Shown here: positions 8,517 to 17,627 of the stretch, piece after piece | Position numbering within the stretch: the first letter of the stretch is position 1 | Layout: each line of letters opens with the position of its first letter | Origin: RGIG2000 sp045612665 | Lineage (GTDB): Bacteria > Bacillota > Clostridia > Oscillospirales > CAG-272 | Direction: 5' to 3' | DNA length: 64,000 nt | Assembly (NCBI GenBank): GCA_045612665.1 | Contig: JAZKZO010000038.1 | Location: forward strand, 1-64,000 | The notes under the pieces: generated by a model | Told to the model about the DNA's origin: nothing | Database searches by the model: none | Seen by the model: only the letters and a program-made list of their open reading frames with translations | Position numbers and translations under genes: made by a program

Positions 8517-9953
8517 TTAGTACGCTTTGCCCCAATATACGAGCTTCTTGGTAGGCTTTCCGCAACAGATGCATTTGCCATCCTCGTCCTGCTCGCCAAA
8601 AGGCATACAACGTGAGGTTACGTCAGCAAGCTCTTTGAGCTTGAGCTCACACTCCAAGTCTCCGCACCAATGAGCTCTGATATATCCGGGCTTTGATTTT
8701 GCGGTTTCAATGAAGCTATCAAGCTCTGTTTCGGTGTATGTTTTGCTTCGTCTGTTTTCGGAAGCCTTGTTATAAAGGCCTGCGGTAATATCAGCCAAAA
8801 GTGCCGTAATCTCGCTTTCAAGTGCATCAAGAGATACAATCTTCTTCTCTCTTGTATCACGGCGAACGAGAACGCATTGATTTGCCTCAATGTCGCGAGG
8901 ACCGATTTCAAGACGAACAGGAACGCCCTTCATCTCATACTCGGCATATTTCCAACCCGGTGAGTTATCGGAAATATCAATTTTCGCTCTTGCAAATTTG
9001 TTTACGGTATCGAGCACCTCGGTAGCCTTTTCAATAACGCCCGGCTTATGCTGAGCACAAGGAATAACAACAACCTGTATAGGTGCAACTGCAGGTGGCA
9101 AAACAAGTCCGTTATCATCACCGTGTGTCATAATAATAGCACCGATTATTCTTGTTGAAACGCCCCAAGAGGTTTGGTGGCAATACTTTAAAGTATTGTC
9201 CTTATCAAGATACTGAATATCGAACGCCTTAGCAAAGCCGTCGCCAAAGTTATGAGAGGTTCCGCCCTGGAGTGCCTTTCCGTCGTGCATAAGTGCCTCA
9301 ACGGTATAGGTAGCAAGTGCGCCTGCGAACTTCTCCTTATCGGTCTTTCTTCCCTTCAAAACAGGGATACCGAGGTCTTTTTCAAAGAAGTCGGCATATA
9401 CGCCAAGCATTTGAAGTGTTTCATTCTCTGCATCCTGCGCTGTTGCGTGCATTGTGTGTCCCTCTTGCCACAAGAATTCACGGCTACGAAGGAATGGGCG
9501 AGTTGTCTTCTCCCATCTTACAACGCTACACCATTGGTTATAAAGCTTTGGAAGATCACGGTATGAGCGAATTATGTTTGCATAATGCTCACAGAAAAGA
9601 GTTTCCGAGGTAGGACGAACGCAAAGACGCTCGGTGAGTCTTTCGCTCCCGCCGTGAGTTACCCAAGCAACCTCGGGAGCAAAGCCCTCAACGTGATCCT
9701 TTTCTTTATTAAGAAGACTTTCGGGAATGAACATAGGCATATAAATATTCTCTACGCCTGTTGCCTTAAAGCGCGCATCGAGAAGCTTTTGAATGTTTTC
9801 CCAAATTGCGTATCCGTAAGGACGGATTATCATACAGCCCTTAACGCTTGAATAGTCGATAAGGTCTGCCTTTCTTACAATATCTGTGTACCATTGAGCA
9901 AAGTCAACGTCCATAGACGTGATTTGCTCTACCATTTTTTTATCGTTTGCCAT
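8517..9953 (-). CDS. proS: prolyl-tRNA synthetase, archaeal/eukaryotic type
   Basis: A 478-residue class II aminoacyl-tRNA synthetase that charges tRNA-Pro. It lacks the large editing insertion of the bacterial-type enzyme and has the short catalytic core, an anticodon-binding domain (about residues 285-385) and the extra C-terminal domain ending in a Tyr (...YWGKAY) with paired cysteines (CGDLE...C...CICCG) that can hold zinc, the hallmarks of the archaeal/eukaryotic-like ProS found in some Clostridia, Mycoplasma and Deinococcus. AGAGGT precedes the start. It follows the discoidin gene by 29 bases and may be co-transcribed with it. Confidence 0.95.
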   Translation of the reverse strand: MANDKKMVEQITSMDVDFAQWYTDIVRKADLIDYSSVKGCMIIRPYGYAIWENIQKLLDARFKATGVENIYMPMFIPESLLNKEKDHVEGFAPEVAWVTHGGSERLTERLCVRPTSETLFCEHYANIIRSYRDLPKLYNQWCSVVRWEKTTRPFLRSREFLWQEGHTMHATAQDAENETLQMLGVYADFFEKDLGIPVLKGRKTDKEKFAGALATYTVEALMHDGKALQGGTSHNFGDGFAKAFDIQYLDKDNTLKYCHQTSWGVSTRIIGAIIMTHGDDNGLVLPPAVAPIQVVVIPCAQHKPGVIEKATEVLDTVNKFARAKIDISDNSPGWKYAEYEMKGVPVRLEIGPRDIEANQCVLVRRDTREKKIVSLDALESEITALLADITAGLYNKASENRRSKTYTETELDSFIETAKSKPGYIRAHWCGDLECELKLKELADVTSRCMPFGEQDEDGKCICCGKPTKKLVYWGKAY

Positions 9954-9982
9954 TTTGATATAAACCTCTTTGATTTGCTAAA

Positions 9983-11965
9983 TTATTCTTGGTCAGGATT
10001 TTCATCCTCGGATACAGCCTGCTCCTCGGAAGCTTCCTCGGCTACGTCAGCCTCGGCTTCTGCGTCTGCGTTAGCCTCTGCCTCAAGCTCCTCAATTGAA
10101 ACCTTTGGAGCGTTATTCTTCTTAATATTTAAGGTAACAAGGCTAAATACTGTTATTGCAACTGCAACAAAGCATACAGCGACGCCTGCAACGAGTGCGC
10201 CCTTTGACTCATCACCGTTATCGGTTGTCGTATCACCGTCGCCTGTGTCGCCCTCGGGAGCGTCATCGCTTACAGGTGGGACGTCGGTATAAGCGGGAAC
10301 CTTTGAATTTGATGAAATCGGATATCCGTCGAATGCGGATGCGATTGCTGAATTTGAGTAAATTTCAAGCTCCTTAACGTTAGGAATTGTGCTATCGCCT
10401 CTTGTAAACTCGATTTTGATGTCGTCAGTTACAATTCCCTCGGGGAACTCGTAAATTGTTGTATATCTTGTTTCGCTATCCTCAACGATTTTTGTAGGAT
10501 CGTAGGATCTACCTGTGCCAACAATCTGATATTCTCCGTTGATTTTTGCGAGAATATTAAATCTTGTAACATCATCACCGATGAGCGCGGGCTCTTCACA
10601 GTAAACAACTATCTTATTTACAGTGTAGGTTTTATCAAGCTTAACTCCACAGCTTACAGGAATGTCAATAAGACCTGAGAACCAAACGTCGGAGTTTGCG
10701 AACTTAAGACCGTCATTTATAAATGAAGGGTCGGAATAAGGCGCGATATTTTGGCTTGCATAAGCCTCACCGAGAATTGCGAGGTTTCCAAGCGCGCTCG
10801 AAAGCTTTTCAAGGCTTGAAAATCTTGTTGCAAGGTAGTAGCTTCTATCACCTACGATATTCGACTCAAGCTCGTAAATTGTAGGTGCGCTTGTAAGTGC
10901 GCCCTCAAAGAAAATTCTAACCTGTGTGGTCTTGACTGCGGTGTCAAGAGTATATTCGGATATGTAGAACGAGGTTTCGTCCTCGGTGTGAGATACTGCC
11001 TTGGTAGAATCGGAAACGTCTATCCATTGACCGTTAACAAGTGCTTGAAGCTTGAACGCGTAATCAACGGACGTCTTTCCTGCCGGCAACACACCGAAAT
11101 TGATTGCAAGCTTGTCTATTGTATATTCCTTTGCAAATTCGAGAGCGAGATACTGTCCTGCCTCAAGTGAGCTTGGACGCCAGCCTGTTGTGCCCTTGCC
11201 GTCAATTGCCTGGAATGGATAATAGAGTCTTGTTGATGAGCTTGCATATGGGAGAGAATTATACGAAGCGTTTTGTGAGAATTCAGCGCCCTCGGGCAAG
11301 TCGATATCGGGAGTTACGCCACGCTTACCGATAAGCTCTACTTCGTAGATATACGGGAAAATAAGAACGTCTCCGCCTGGGAAGCCCTTACCGAATTCGC
11401 TTACGGTAATTCTCAAATTATTAGTTGTAATAGGTGTTGGGAGAGTGTAGCTAAGCTTTGCCTCGATATGATAGTTCGAGGTATCGTTAGTCATTGCGTC
11501 CTCATAGGACTCGTAATTAGTTGGCTTAAACTGCTCATCCTTCAAGGTTACAACATCCTTCCATTCGCCCTCTACGAGCGCCTGGATTGTATAGATTACG
11601 TTTTGTCTATACTGTGCGTGAAGACCCAAGGTGATGTTCATTGAGTGAATTTCGTAATACTCACGGTTAATGAACTTAATTCCACAATACTCGCCACTAA
11701 AGCCTGCGCTTGTGTCCTGTCCCGGGAAAATAGACGGATATTTAGGCTCCCAGCCGTGCCAGTCATAAACACCGTCGTTTATACTGTTTGGGGGAGTCCA
11801 GTTACTGTTCTTCATAGATGTACAGTAGCCAAGTCCTTTTGGAGCTATATTTTCAAGCTCGTTCTCTCCACTTCCATCACCTTGCTCACCCTCTGCGAAA
11901 ACGAGCATTGACATTGATGAAAGAAGAAGTATTATTGCCAAAAGAGCCGATAGAAATTTTCTCAT
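9983..11965 (-). CDS. surface protein with discoidin-like repeats, TM anchor and acidic tail
   Basis: A 660-residue exported protein. Signal peptide residues 1-25; then three modules with the F5/8 type C (discoidin) look, each opening with an N-A/I-A-P-type strand, an aspartate-rich xxINDG or xAIDG loop and a GIKF/ALEF strand (starting about residues 39, 228 and 392). A transmembrane segment follows near residue 590 (GVAVCFVAVAITVFSLVTL) and a very acidic tail rich in Glu, Ala and Asp closes the protein inside the cell. Discoidin modules bind glycans, so carbohydrate or host-glycan attachment is the best inference. AAAGGAG before the start. It lies just after the clpE-like gene (10-base gap). 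Confidence 0.78.
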   Translation of the reverse strand: MRKFLSALLAIILLLSSMSMLVFAEGEQGDGSGENELENIAPKGLGYCTSMKNSNWTPPNSINDGVYDWHGWEPKYPSIFPGQDTSAGFSGEYCGIKFINREYYEIHSMNITLGLHAQYRQNVIYTIQALVEGEWKDVVTLKDEQFKPTNYESYEDAMTNDTSNYHIEAKLSYTLPTPITTNNLRITVSEFGKGFPGGDVLIFPYIYEVELIGKRGVTPDIDLPEGAEFSQNASYNSLPYASSSTRLYYPFQAIDGKGTTGWRPSSLEAGQYLALEFAKEYTIDKLAINFGVLPAGKTSVDYAFKLQALVNGQWIDVSDSTKAVSHTEDETSFYISEYTLDTAVKTTQVRIFFEGALTSAPTIYELESNIVGDRSYYLATRFSSLEKLSSALGNLAILGEAYASQNIAPYSDPSFINDGLKFANSDVWFSGLIDIPVSCGVKLDKTYTVNKIVVYCEEPALIGDDVTRFNILAKINGEYQIVGTGRSYDPTKIVEDSETRYTTIYEFPEGIVTDDIKIEFTRGDSTIPNVKELEIYSNSAIASAFDGYPISSNSKVPAYTDVPPVSDDAPEGDTGDGDTTTDNGDESKGALVAGVAVCFVAVAITVFSLVTLNIKKNNAPKVSIEELEAEANADAEAEADVAEEASEEQAVSEDENPDQE

Positions 11966-11975
11966 AATTACTCCT

Positions 11976-14282
11976 TTATAAATATGAAAGCTTTATTTCG
12001 CCATTTTCGATTGAAATTGACGCAGCCTCAATTTGTGCCTTATTCTCAAAAATGATTGCGTTTGCGAGTCTATCCTCAATTTCAGTTTGGATAAATCTAC
12101 GCATATTTCTTGCGCCGAACTTACGACTGTAAGACTTTTCAGCAACGAAATCACACACCTCGTCCGTAAAGGAGAAGCTTATTTCCCTCTCGGCAAGTGC
12201 GTCCTTTAGATCGCCAAGCATTATGCGAGCGATTCTCTTGAAATCGTCAATTTCAAGTGGACGGAAGGTGATTATTTCGTCTATTCTATTGATAAACTCG
12301 GGGCGCATAAACGCGCTAAGAGCCTTTTCGGTCTTTTCGGAGTCCATCTTGATTTGCTCTGTGCCAAAGCCGGCAGTTGACGAGGTAAGGTTTGCACCCG
12401 CATTAGTCGTCATAATGATTACCGTGTTTTCAAAGTTGACAACTCTTCCCTGTGAATCGGAAATTCTTCCCTCATCAAGAATTTGAAGAAGGACGTTGAG
12501 CACGTCGGGGTGAGCCTTTTCAATTTCGTCAAGCAAGATAACGGAGTAAGGACGGCGTCTTATCTTTTCTGTAAGCTGTCCTGCCTCATCATATCCCACG
12601 TAGCCTGGAGGCGCTCCTATAATCTTGGAAACTGAATGCTTTTCCATAAATTCAGACATATCAAGTCTTATAAGCGCATCGGGAGCACTAAAGAGCTGAT
12701 TTGCAAGTGTTTTAACAAGCTCGGTTTTACCAACGCCTGTCGGACCTGCAAAGATAAAGGATACGGGACGGCGCTTTGTAGCAACTCCTGCACGGTTTCT
12801 TCTAATAGCACGGGAAACCGCGTTAACCGCTTCCTCTTGTCCTACGATTCTCTTCTTAATATTTAAATCAAGCTCTGCAAGCATTCCGAACTCGTCGGCT
12901 GAAATGTTGCTTGCAGGGATACCTGTCCAAATTTCGATAACCTTTGCGATATCAGGAACGGTCATTTCAATTCCCTCGCACTCCTTATCGAGGCTTTCCT
13001 TTTCGATAAGAAGCTGTGAGCGCTCAGACTTGAGCTCGGCAAGGGCTTTATATTCCTGCTCCGTCGGCTCGTTTCCGCTCTCGGAGATTTTTGCATTGAG
13101 AGCCTCGGTTTTAGAGTCAACTCTTGCAAGCTTTTCAATTACCGCATAGCGCTCGCTAATATGTGGAGAGTGAAGGACGATATGTGAGCAAGCCTCGTCA
13201 ATGATATCAATCGCCTTATCGGGCAAAAATCTATCATTTATATATCTTTCACTCATAATTACAACGTTTTTGATTATATCGCTTGGAATTTTTACTCCGT
13301 GATATATCTCATAGTAGCGCTTAATTCCGTCAAGCATTTCGATACATTCTTCAATTGAAGGCTCTTCAACCTTTACGGGCTGGAAGCGTCTTTCAAGAGC
13401 AGTATCCTTTTCAATATGCTTACGATACTCGGTCATAGTTGTAGCGCCGATTATTTGAATTTCACCACGGGAGAGTGCAGGCTTTAAGATATTGGCTGCA
13501 TTCATACTGCCCTCGGAGTTACCTGTGCCTACGATATTATGAACCTCGTCAATTACAAGAATAATATTTCCTGCTTCCTTAACCTCGTTGATAAGGGCGT
13601 TTATTCTTCCCTCGAACTGACCTCTAAACTGAGTGCCTGCAACGAGTGCTGTAAGGTCCACAAGATAAACCTCGTGATTTTTAAGCTTATACGGAACGTT
13701 TCCGTCAACGATTCTTTGCGCGAGTGCCTCAGCGATTGCGGTTTTACCAACACCGGGCTCACCTATAAGGCACGGATTATTCTTTTGGCGACGGCTGAGG
13801 ATTTGGATAACTCTTTCAAGTTCTCTTTCTCTACCGATTATTTTATCGAGCTTACCGTTAAGCGCGTCCTGTGTAAGGTTGTGGCAGAAGGTTGTAAGGT
13901 GCTTACGCTCAGGTTTTTTGCCTGTTTGGTTATTCTTGCCCTTTTTATCCTTTTTAGGTGCTTCCTCGCTTGGACCTTGCATAAATTCAAAGCCACCGTT
14001 TTTCATAAGCTTGGCAAAGTCGATTGTCGGAGAGCCGTCCTCGTCGATATTCTCTGCATCCTCATCGGACATAAGAGCCATATCGTCAAAAACCTTTTCC
14101 ATATTTTCGAGCTCCTCATCGCTTATGCCGAAGCGATTCATAATCTCATCAACCTGCTTTATACCGAGAGCTCTGGCGCAAAATACGCAAAGCCCCTCGT
14201 GCTTTTGCTCGTTATTTTCCACCTTTGTTATAAAGACCGTAGCGGGTCTTTTTTTGCATCTTGCACACAATTTAATTTGCAT
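11976..14282 (-). CDS. clpE: ClpE-like AAA+ unfoldase with N-terminal zinc finger
   Basis: A 768-residue Hsp100 ATPase. The N-terminus has two CxxC pairs (Cys6/Cys9 and Cys32/Cys35), the McsA-like zinc finger characteristic of ClpE, in place of the double Clp-N repeat of ClpC. Two AAA+ modules follow: Walker A GEPGVGKTA near residue 180 and GPTGVGKTE near 510, with an intervening coiled-coil M domain (about 390-450). The motif FMRPEFINRIDEI is the conserved C-terminal AAA signature. It unfolds damaged proteins, normally for ClpP. No ctsR, mcsA or mcsB is adjacent and I saw no CtsR heptad repeats before it. Gene symbol assigned by architecture; ClpC-like naming is an alternative. Confidence 0.85.
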   Translation of the reverse strand: MQIKLCARCKKRPATVFITKVENNEQKHEGLCVFCARALGIKQVDEIMNRFGISDEELENMEKVFDDMALMSDEDAENIDEDGSPTIDFAKLMKNGGFEFMQGPSEEAPKKDKKGKNNQTGKKPERKHLTTFCHNLTQDALNGKLDKIIGRERELERVIQILSRRQKNNPCLIGEPGVGKTAIAEALAQRIVDGNVPYKLKNHEVYLVDLTALVAGTQFRGQFEGRINALINEVKEAGNIILVIDEVHNIVGTGNSEGSMNAANILKPALSRGEIQIIGATTMTEYRKHIEKDTALERRFQPVKVEEPSIEECIEMLDGIKRYYEIYHGVKIPSDIIKNVVIMSERYINDRFLPDKAIDIIDEACSHIVLHSPHISERYAVIEKLARVDSKTEALNAKISESGNEPTEQEYKALAELKSERSQLLIEKESLDKECEGIEMTVPDIAKVIEIWTGIPASNISADEFGMLAELDLNIKKRIVGQEEAVNAVSRAIRRNRAGVATKRRPVSFIFAGPTGVGKTELVKTLANQLFSAPDALIRLDMSEFMEKHSVSKIIGAPPGYVGYDEAGQLTEKIRRRPYSVILLDEIEKAHPDVLNVLLQILDEGRISDSQGRVVNFENTVIIMTTNAGANLTSSTAGFGTEQIKMDSEKTEKALSAFMRPEFINRIDEIITFRPLEIDDFKRIARIMLGDLKDALAEREISFSFTDEVCDFVAEKSYSRKFGARNMRRFIQTEIEDRLANAIIFENKAQIEAASISIENGEIKLSYL

Positions 14283-14310
14283 TTGTGATTACCTGTTTAC
14301 CTTTTCAAAA

Positions 14311-15024
14311 TTAAGCGGACATTCCCGGGATTTTATTAAACAAATCTATGCTAGACAAGAAATTAAGCACCACAGATTCATTTACAAGCTCGGGGCTGAC
14401 AACGTTTGGAACAAATCCGGAAATTACGGTTATTGCCATACCGATACCCCATGCGGAGAGTGCCGCCCAAAATACACCGATTACTGCTCCGAGAATTCTA
14501 TTAAAGAACTTAATAACCGGAAGCTTTGTTATCACGTTAAGAAGTGCGATAACCAAAGTCAAAACTATGAGTGCGATAATAAATACGGCAACGAATGCGA
14601 TGACGGTTGAAATAAGCATAGAAAGCGAGCCACCGATACGCTCAGCCAAGGCGACAACCGCCTCATCAGGGATTGTTTCGATAGCACCGATGTTTCCTTC
14701 AATTTCGGTCAAATCAAGACCGAATTTAGAAAGGAGATTGAATGCCACCGGAAAATCCTCATAAAGAGTTACGAGGTTAAAGGTAGGATCAGAGCCACCT
14801 CTTGAAGCCATAAGAGAATCATATACCCAATTATAAGCGACATTTTTCATAAACATAGAGTCTACGAATCTTGCAGCCGGTGCTCTTAAAACGTATGCGA
14901 TACCGATAGCAACAAATGCCTTTACGGAATCAAGAACTGATTTTACAAATCCAATTCGTGCGTGTCTAATAGCGAATATGACTGCCATTAAAAGTATTAC
15001 GCCGTCTATTATTAATCCTGTCAT
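14311..15024 (-). CDS. CvpA family membrane protein (copy 1)
   Basis: A 237-residue protein with about four transmembrane segments and the CvpA-family opening: a first hydrophobic helix, then an R-x-G-F-V-K-S turn (residues about 25-31) and a second helix. CvpA proteins are linked to colicin V export in E. coli and to envelope integrity elsewhere; their biochemical role is not settled. It shares its layout with the next upstream gene, pointing to a tandem duplication. AAAGGA precedes the start. It has its own promoter and probably leads a unit with the clpE-like gene 28 bases downstream. Confidence 0.82.
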   Translation of the reverse strand: MTGLIIDGVILLMAVIFAIRHARIGFVKSVLDSVKAFVAIGIAYVLRAPAARFVDSMFMKNVAYNWVYDSLMASRGGSDPTFNLVTLYEDFPVAFNLLSKFGLDLTEIEGNIGAIETIPDEAVVALAERIGGSLSMLISTVIAFVAVFIIALIVLTLVIALLNVITKLPVIKFFNRILGAVIGVFWAALSAWGIGMAITVISGFVPNVVSPELVNESVVLNFLSSIDLFNKIPGMSA

Positions 15025-15075
15025 AGCTTTTCCTTTCTAAATTTAATTAACGCGTGCACATAGTTATACATAATA

Positions 15076-15104
15076 ATTATATATTTATTTTTGTTACTTG
15101 TCAA
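15076..15104 (-). promoter_or_regulatory. consensus promoter of CvpA copy 1
   Basis: Minus strand: TTGACA (15099-15104), 17-bp spacer, TATAAT (15076-15081); perfect match to the sigma-A consensus. Confidence 0.85.
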
Positions 15105-15132
15105 TAGTATGCGCAAAATAAATAGATATAAA

Positions 15133-15164
15133 AAAAGATTTTCGCGAGGTGCGAAAATCTTTTG
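15133..15164 (-). terminator. terminator after CvpA copy 2
   Basis: AAAGATTTTCGC and GCGAAAATCTTT around GAGGT, followed on the minus strand by a T-run. It separates the two CvpA genes into two transcription units. Confidence 0.85.
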
Positions 15165-15168
15165 TTTG

Positions 15169-15900
15169 TTATTTTCCTATTACGATGTTCTTTAAAACCT
15201 GCCATATATTATGCTCGTGGAAGAAGTTAAGGAATAGTGAGTTCGTTATTATATCTCCACTGAATATATCCGCATTGTATCCTGCGCCAAAGCCGATAAT
15301 CCAAATAACGGCAGTTGAAAGAAGGAGCGAGATAGCAAATGAGAAAAGTCCACCAATGCAAGCGCCGAGCAATATGTTGATAAACTTGATAACAGGAAGC
15401 TTTCCTGCCTTGTTGAGAAGCACTCCTACAAGCAAAAGAAGAAGCTCAACAACAATGAATATCACAATTACTGCAACGATTGTCGAAATAAGCGATGAAA
15501 GAAGTGAGCCAACGCTGTTCGAGAACTGCTCTACCACCTCGATAGGTGCGCCCTCTCCGCTATGGAAATATTTTTGAATTGTTTCCTCATCAGCGCCTGA
15601 ACGCATAAGAATGTTTGTAAACCAATCGGGAACACCGTCAAAGAGCGTATGTAGGTGATAAACGCCCGTTCCGTCGTCAGTTGAGAGAAATGCGTTATGA
15701 ACCCATCCGGTTGCAAGTCCTCTAAATATCTTTTCATCAAAAAGTCCTGCAAGAGGAGCATTGAAAAGATAAGCCAAGAAAACCGCAAGAATGGTTCTAG
15801 CAAACGCCATAAACGATTTTATAAAGCCTCGCGATGCATTTCTGATAATCAAAATCAAGCAAATAATCGCGAAAACGATATCGATAATTAAGCTTACCAT
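15169..15900 (-). CDS. CvpA family membrane protein (copy 2)
   Basis: A 243-residue paralogue of the gene at 14311-15024, with the same R-x-x-x-G-F-I-K-S turn after helix 1 and four hydrophobic helices; the C-terminal half (KLPVIKFINILLGACIGGLF) closely parallels KLPVIKFFNRILGAVIGVFW in copy 1. It is flanked by its own consensus promoter and terminator. The upstream leader has a weak hairpin (GGCTCGGATGGGCC) next to the ribosome binding site AAAGGAAT. Function unknown beyond family membership. Confidence 0.82.
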   Translation of the reverse strand: MVSLIIDIVFAIICLILIIRNASRGFIKSFMAFARTILAVFLAYLFNAPLAGLFDEKIFRGLATGWVHNAFLSTDDGTGVYHLHTLFDGVPDWFTNILMRSGADEETIQKYFHSGEGAPIEVVEQFSNSVGSLLSSLISTIVAVIVIFIVVELLLLLVGVLLNKAGKLPVIKFINILLGACIGGLFSFAISLLLSTAVIWIIGFGAGYNADIFSGDIITNSLFLNFFHEHNIWQVLKNIVIGK

Positions 15901-15974
15901 TTGTGAATTTATATTCCTTTCGGCCCATCCGAGCCACGAGTAAAATTAAACAGTTTAAATAAGTTTGTGTATAT

Positions 15975-16003
15975 ATTATACAATCTTTTTCGGCATTTGT
16001 CAA
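15975..16003 (-). promoter_or_regulatory. consensus promoter of CvpA copy 2
   Basis: Minus strand: TTGACA (15998-16003), 17-bp spacer, TATAAT (15975-15980). It starts within 10 bases of the end of truA. Confidence 0.85.
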
Positions 16004-16012
16004 TAGCCGATA

Positions 16013-16771
16013 TTATTTATAGAAAATTTTCTTTAAATAAAGTCCGTCGGGCTTGGCTGTACCACCTGCATTTTTTCTATCGCGAAGATTGATAATCCAC
16101 GGAATCGTGTTTTCGTTTATCTTCCCCTTTTCGATATCAAGAAGCGTTCCAACCATAATTCTAACCATATTGTAAAGGAAGCCGTCGGCTACCACATGAA
16201 ACTCGACGATATTGCCCTTTCTTGTTAAGTAGCTCTTATAAACCGTCCTTGTGGTATCCTCGATTTGAGAGCCACTTGACATAAATGCGTCGAATTTGTG
16301 CGTGCCGATAAAATGCGATGCACCGATTTGCATTTTTTCAAGTGCCTCGTCGCTGATTTCTCTTCCGTATTCAAGAACTCTACCCGCAAGAAACGGATCA
16401 CGCACGCTAGCTGTACGAATTTTGTATACGTATTCCTTTTTTACAACACTATATCGAGGATGAAAGTCGCCGTCAACCACCTTTGCATCCAAAACGCAAA
16501 TATCGCTTGGAAGCACAGAATTAAGTGCAACGGGGATTTTTTCCATAGGAACAGTAATTTTTTCATCGGGATTTTTAGGCTCTACCGTAGCGCAAAAGCC
16601 AAGCGCGTGCACACCGCTATCGGTGCGACTGCAGCCTGTAACATTACAGTCTATTCCAAACGCCTTTTTAGTTGCTCTATTGAGCATAAGTGCAACGGTT
16701 GGCTTATCCTTTTGAAGCTGATAGCCCATATAAGCTGTGCCAACGTAAGAGATTGTAATGAGAATTTTCAT
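16013..16771 (-). CDS. truA: tRNA pseudouridine(38-40) synthase
   Basis: A 252-residue TruA that isomerises uridines 38, 39 and 40 in the anticodon arm of many tRNAs. The catalytic Asp lies in the motif GCSRTDSGVHA (Asp51). Length and end-to-end layout are normal. The start at 16771 follows GGAGAAAAA; an in-frame upstream extension would run into the ecfT gene and is rejected. It is the last gene of the ecfA1-ecfA2-ecfT-truA block, an order conserved in Firmicutes. Confidence 0.94.
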   Translation of the reverse strand: MKILITISYVGTAYMGYQLQKDKPTVALMLNRATKKAFGIDCNVTGCSRTDSGVHALGFCATVEPKNPDEKITVPMEKIPVALNSVLPSDICVLDAKVVDGDFHPRYSVVKKEYVYKIRTASVRDPFLAGRVLEYGREISDEALEKMQIGASHFIGTHKFDAFMSSGSQIEDTTRTVYKSYLTRKGNIVEFHVVADGFLYNMVRIMVGTLLDIEKGKINENTIPWIINLRDRKNAGGTAKPDGLYLKKIFYK

Positions 16772-16784
16772 TTTTTCTCCAAAA

Positions 16785-17627
16785 TCAAATTGAATAAATG
16801 TGTGTGTAAATATTAAGAAGGATAACTCCTGCCAAAATAGCACAGGCAAAAAGGAGTCCAAGATAATCTCTTGCCTTCATTTTAAGCTTTTTCATTCTTG
16901 TTCTTCCGTTTCCACCGTGATAGCATCTACACTCCATAGCGGTAGCAAGCTCCTCTGCTCTTCTAAACGAGGAGATGAACAACGGAATTATAATTGGAAT
17001 AAGTGCTTTTGCACGCTTTATGAGTCCACCGCTTGAAAAATCCGCGCCTCTCGCCTTTTGTGCGTTCATTATTTTCGAGGTTTCATCGACAAGCGTTGGG
17101 ATAAAGCGAAGTGCTATTGTCATCATCATAGCAAACTCGTGAACCGGAAGCTTTATTTTCTTGAGTGGTGCAAGAGCCATTTCAAGACCGTCTGTTAGCT
17201 CAATAGGCGTTGTTGTGTACGAGAAAAGCACGCTTGTTTCAACAATTAAAATAACTATACGAAGCGCCAAAATTCCTGCGTTGATAAGTCCCTCAACATA
17301 AAGAGTAAGAGTCCAAAAATCAGGGATTACAACTACTGAAAAGAGTGGCTCACTCTCCGCCTTGGTCAAGAACATATTAAGAATTGCGGTAAAAATTACG
17401 ATAATCACAACGGGCTTTAATCCTTTCAGGATTACTCCGAGTGGAACGCGACTTATTATAATCGTCGCAAGCATAATAGCCGTCAAAAGAACAAAGGCGT
17501 AGATTTCCTTTGCTACAAAAATCGAAACGATATACATAACCACGAAAAATAGCTTTGTTCTCGGGTCTAGCTTGTGCAAAACAGAGTTAGTTTCGTAGTA
17601 TTGTCCTATACCCACGTCAAAGGACAT
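16785..17627 (-). CDS. ecfT: energy-coupling factor transporter transmembrane protein
   Basis: A 280-residue EcfT with five or more membrane helices. It links the two ATPases to exchangeable substrate-binding S components in group II ECF vitamin/metal transporters. The Ala-Arg-Gly coupling motif is seen in KARGADF and a second Arg-rich motif in AMECRCYHGG. I place the start at ATG 17627, 8 bases after GGAGG; a GTG three codons upstream lies inside that ribosome binding site. It overlaps ecfA2 by 11 bases. Confidence 0.92.
   Translation of the reverse strand: MSFDVGIGQYYETNSVLHKLDPRTKLFFVVMYIVSIFVAKEIYAFVLLTAIMLATIIISRVPLGVILKGLKPVVIIVIFTAILNMFLTKAESEPLFSVVVIPDFWTLTLYVEGLINAGILALRIVILIVETSVLFSYTTTPIELTDGLEMALAPLKKIKLPVHEFAMMMTIALRFIPTLVDETSKIMNAQKARGADFSSGGLIKRAKALIPIIIPLFISSFRRAEELATAMECRCYHGGNGRTRMKKLKMKARDYLGLLFACAILAGVILLNIYTHIYSI

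Noticed and set aside
13539..14610. Two long plus-strand frames opposite the clpE-like gene and CvpA
   Set aside because: Shadows of clear minus-strand genes with complete motifs; no start signals.
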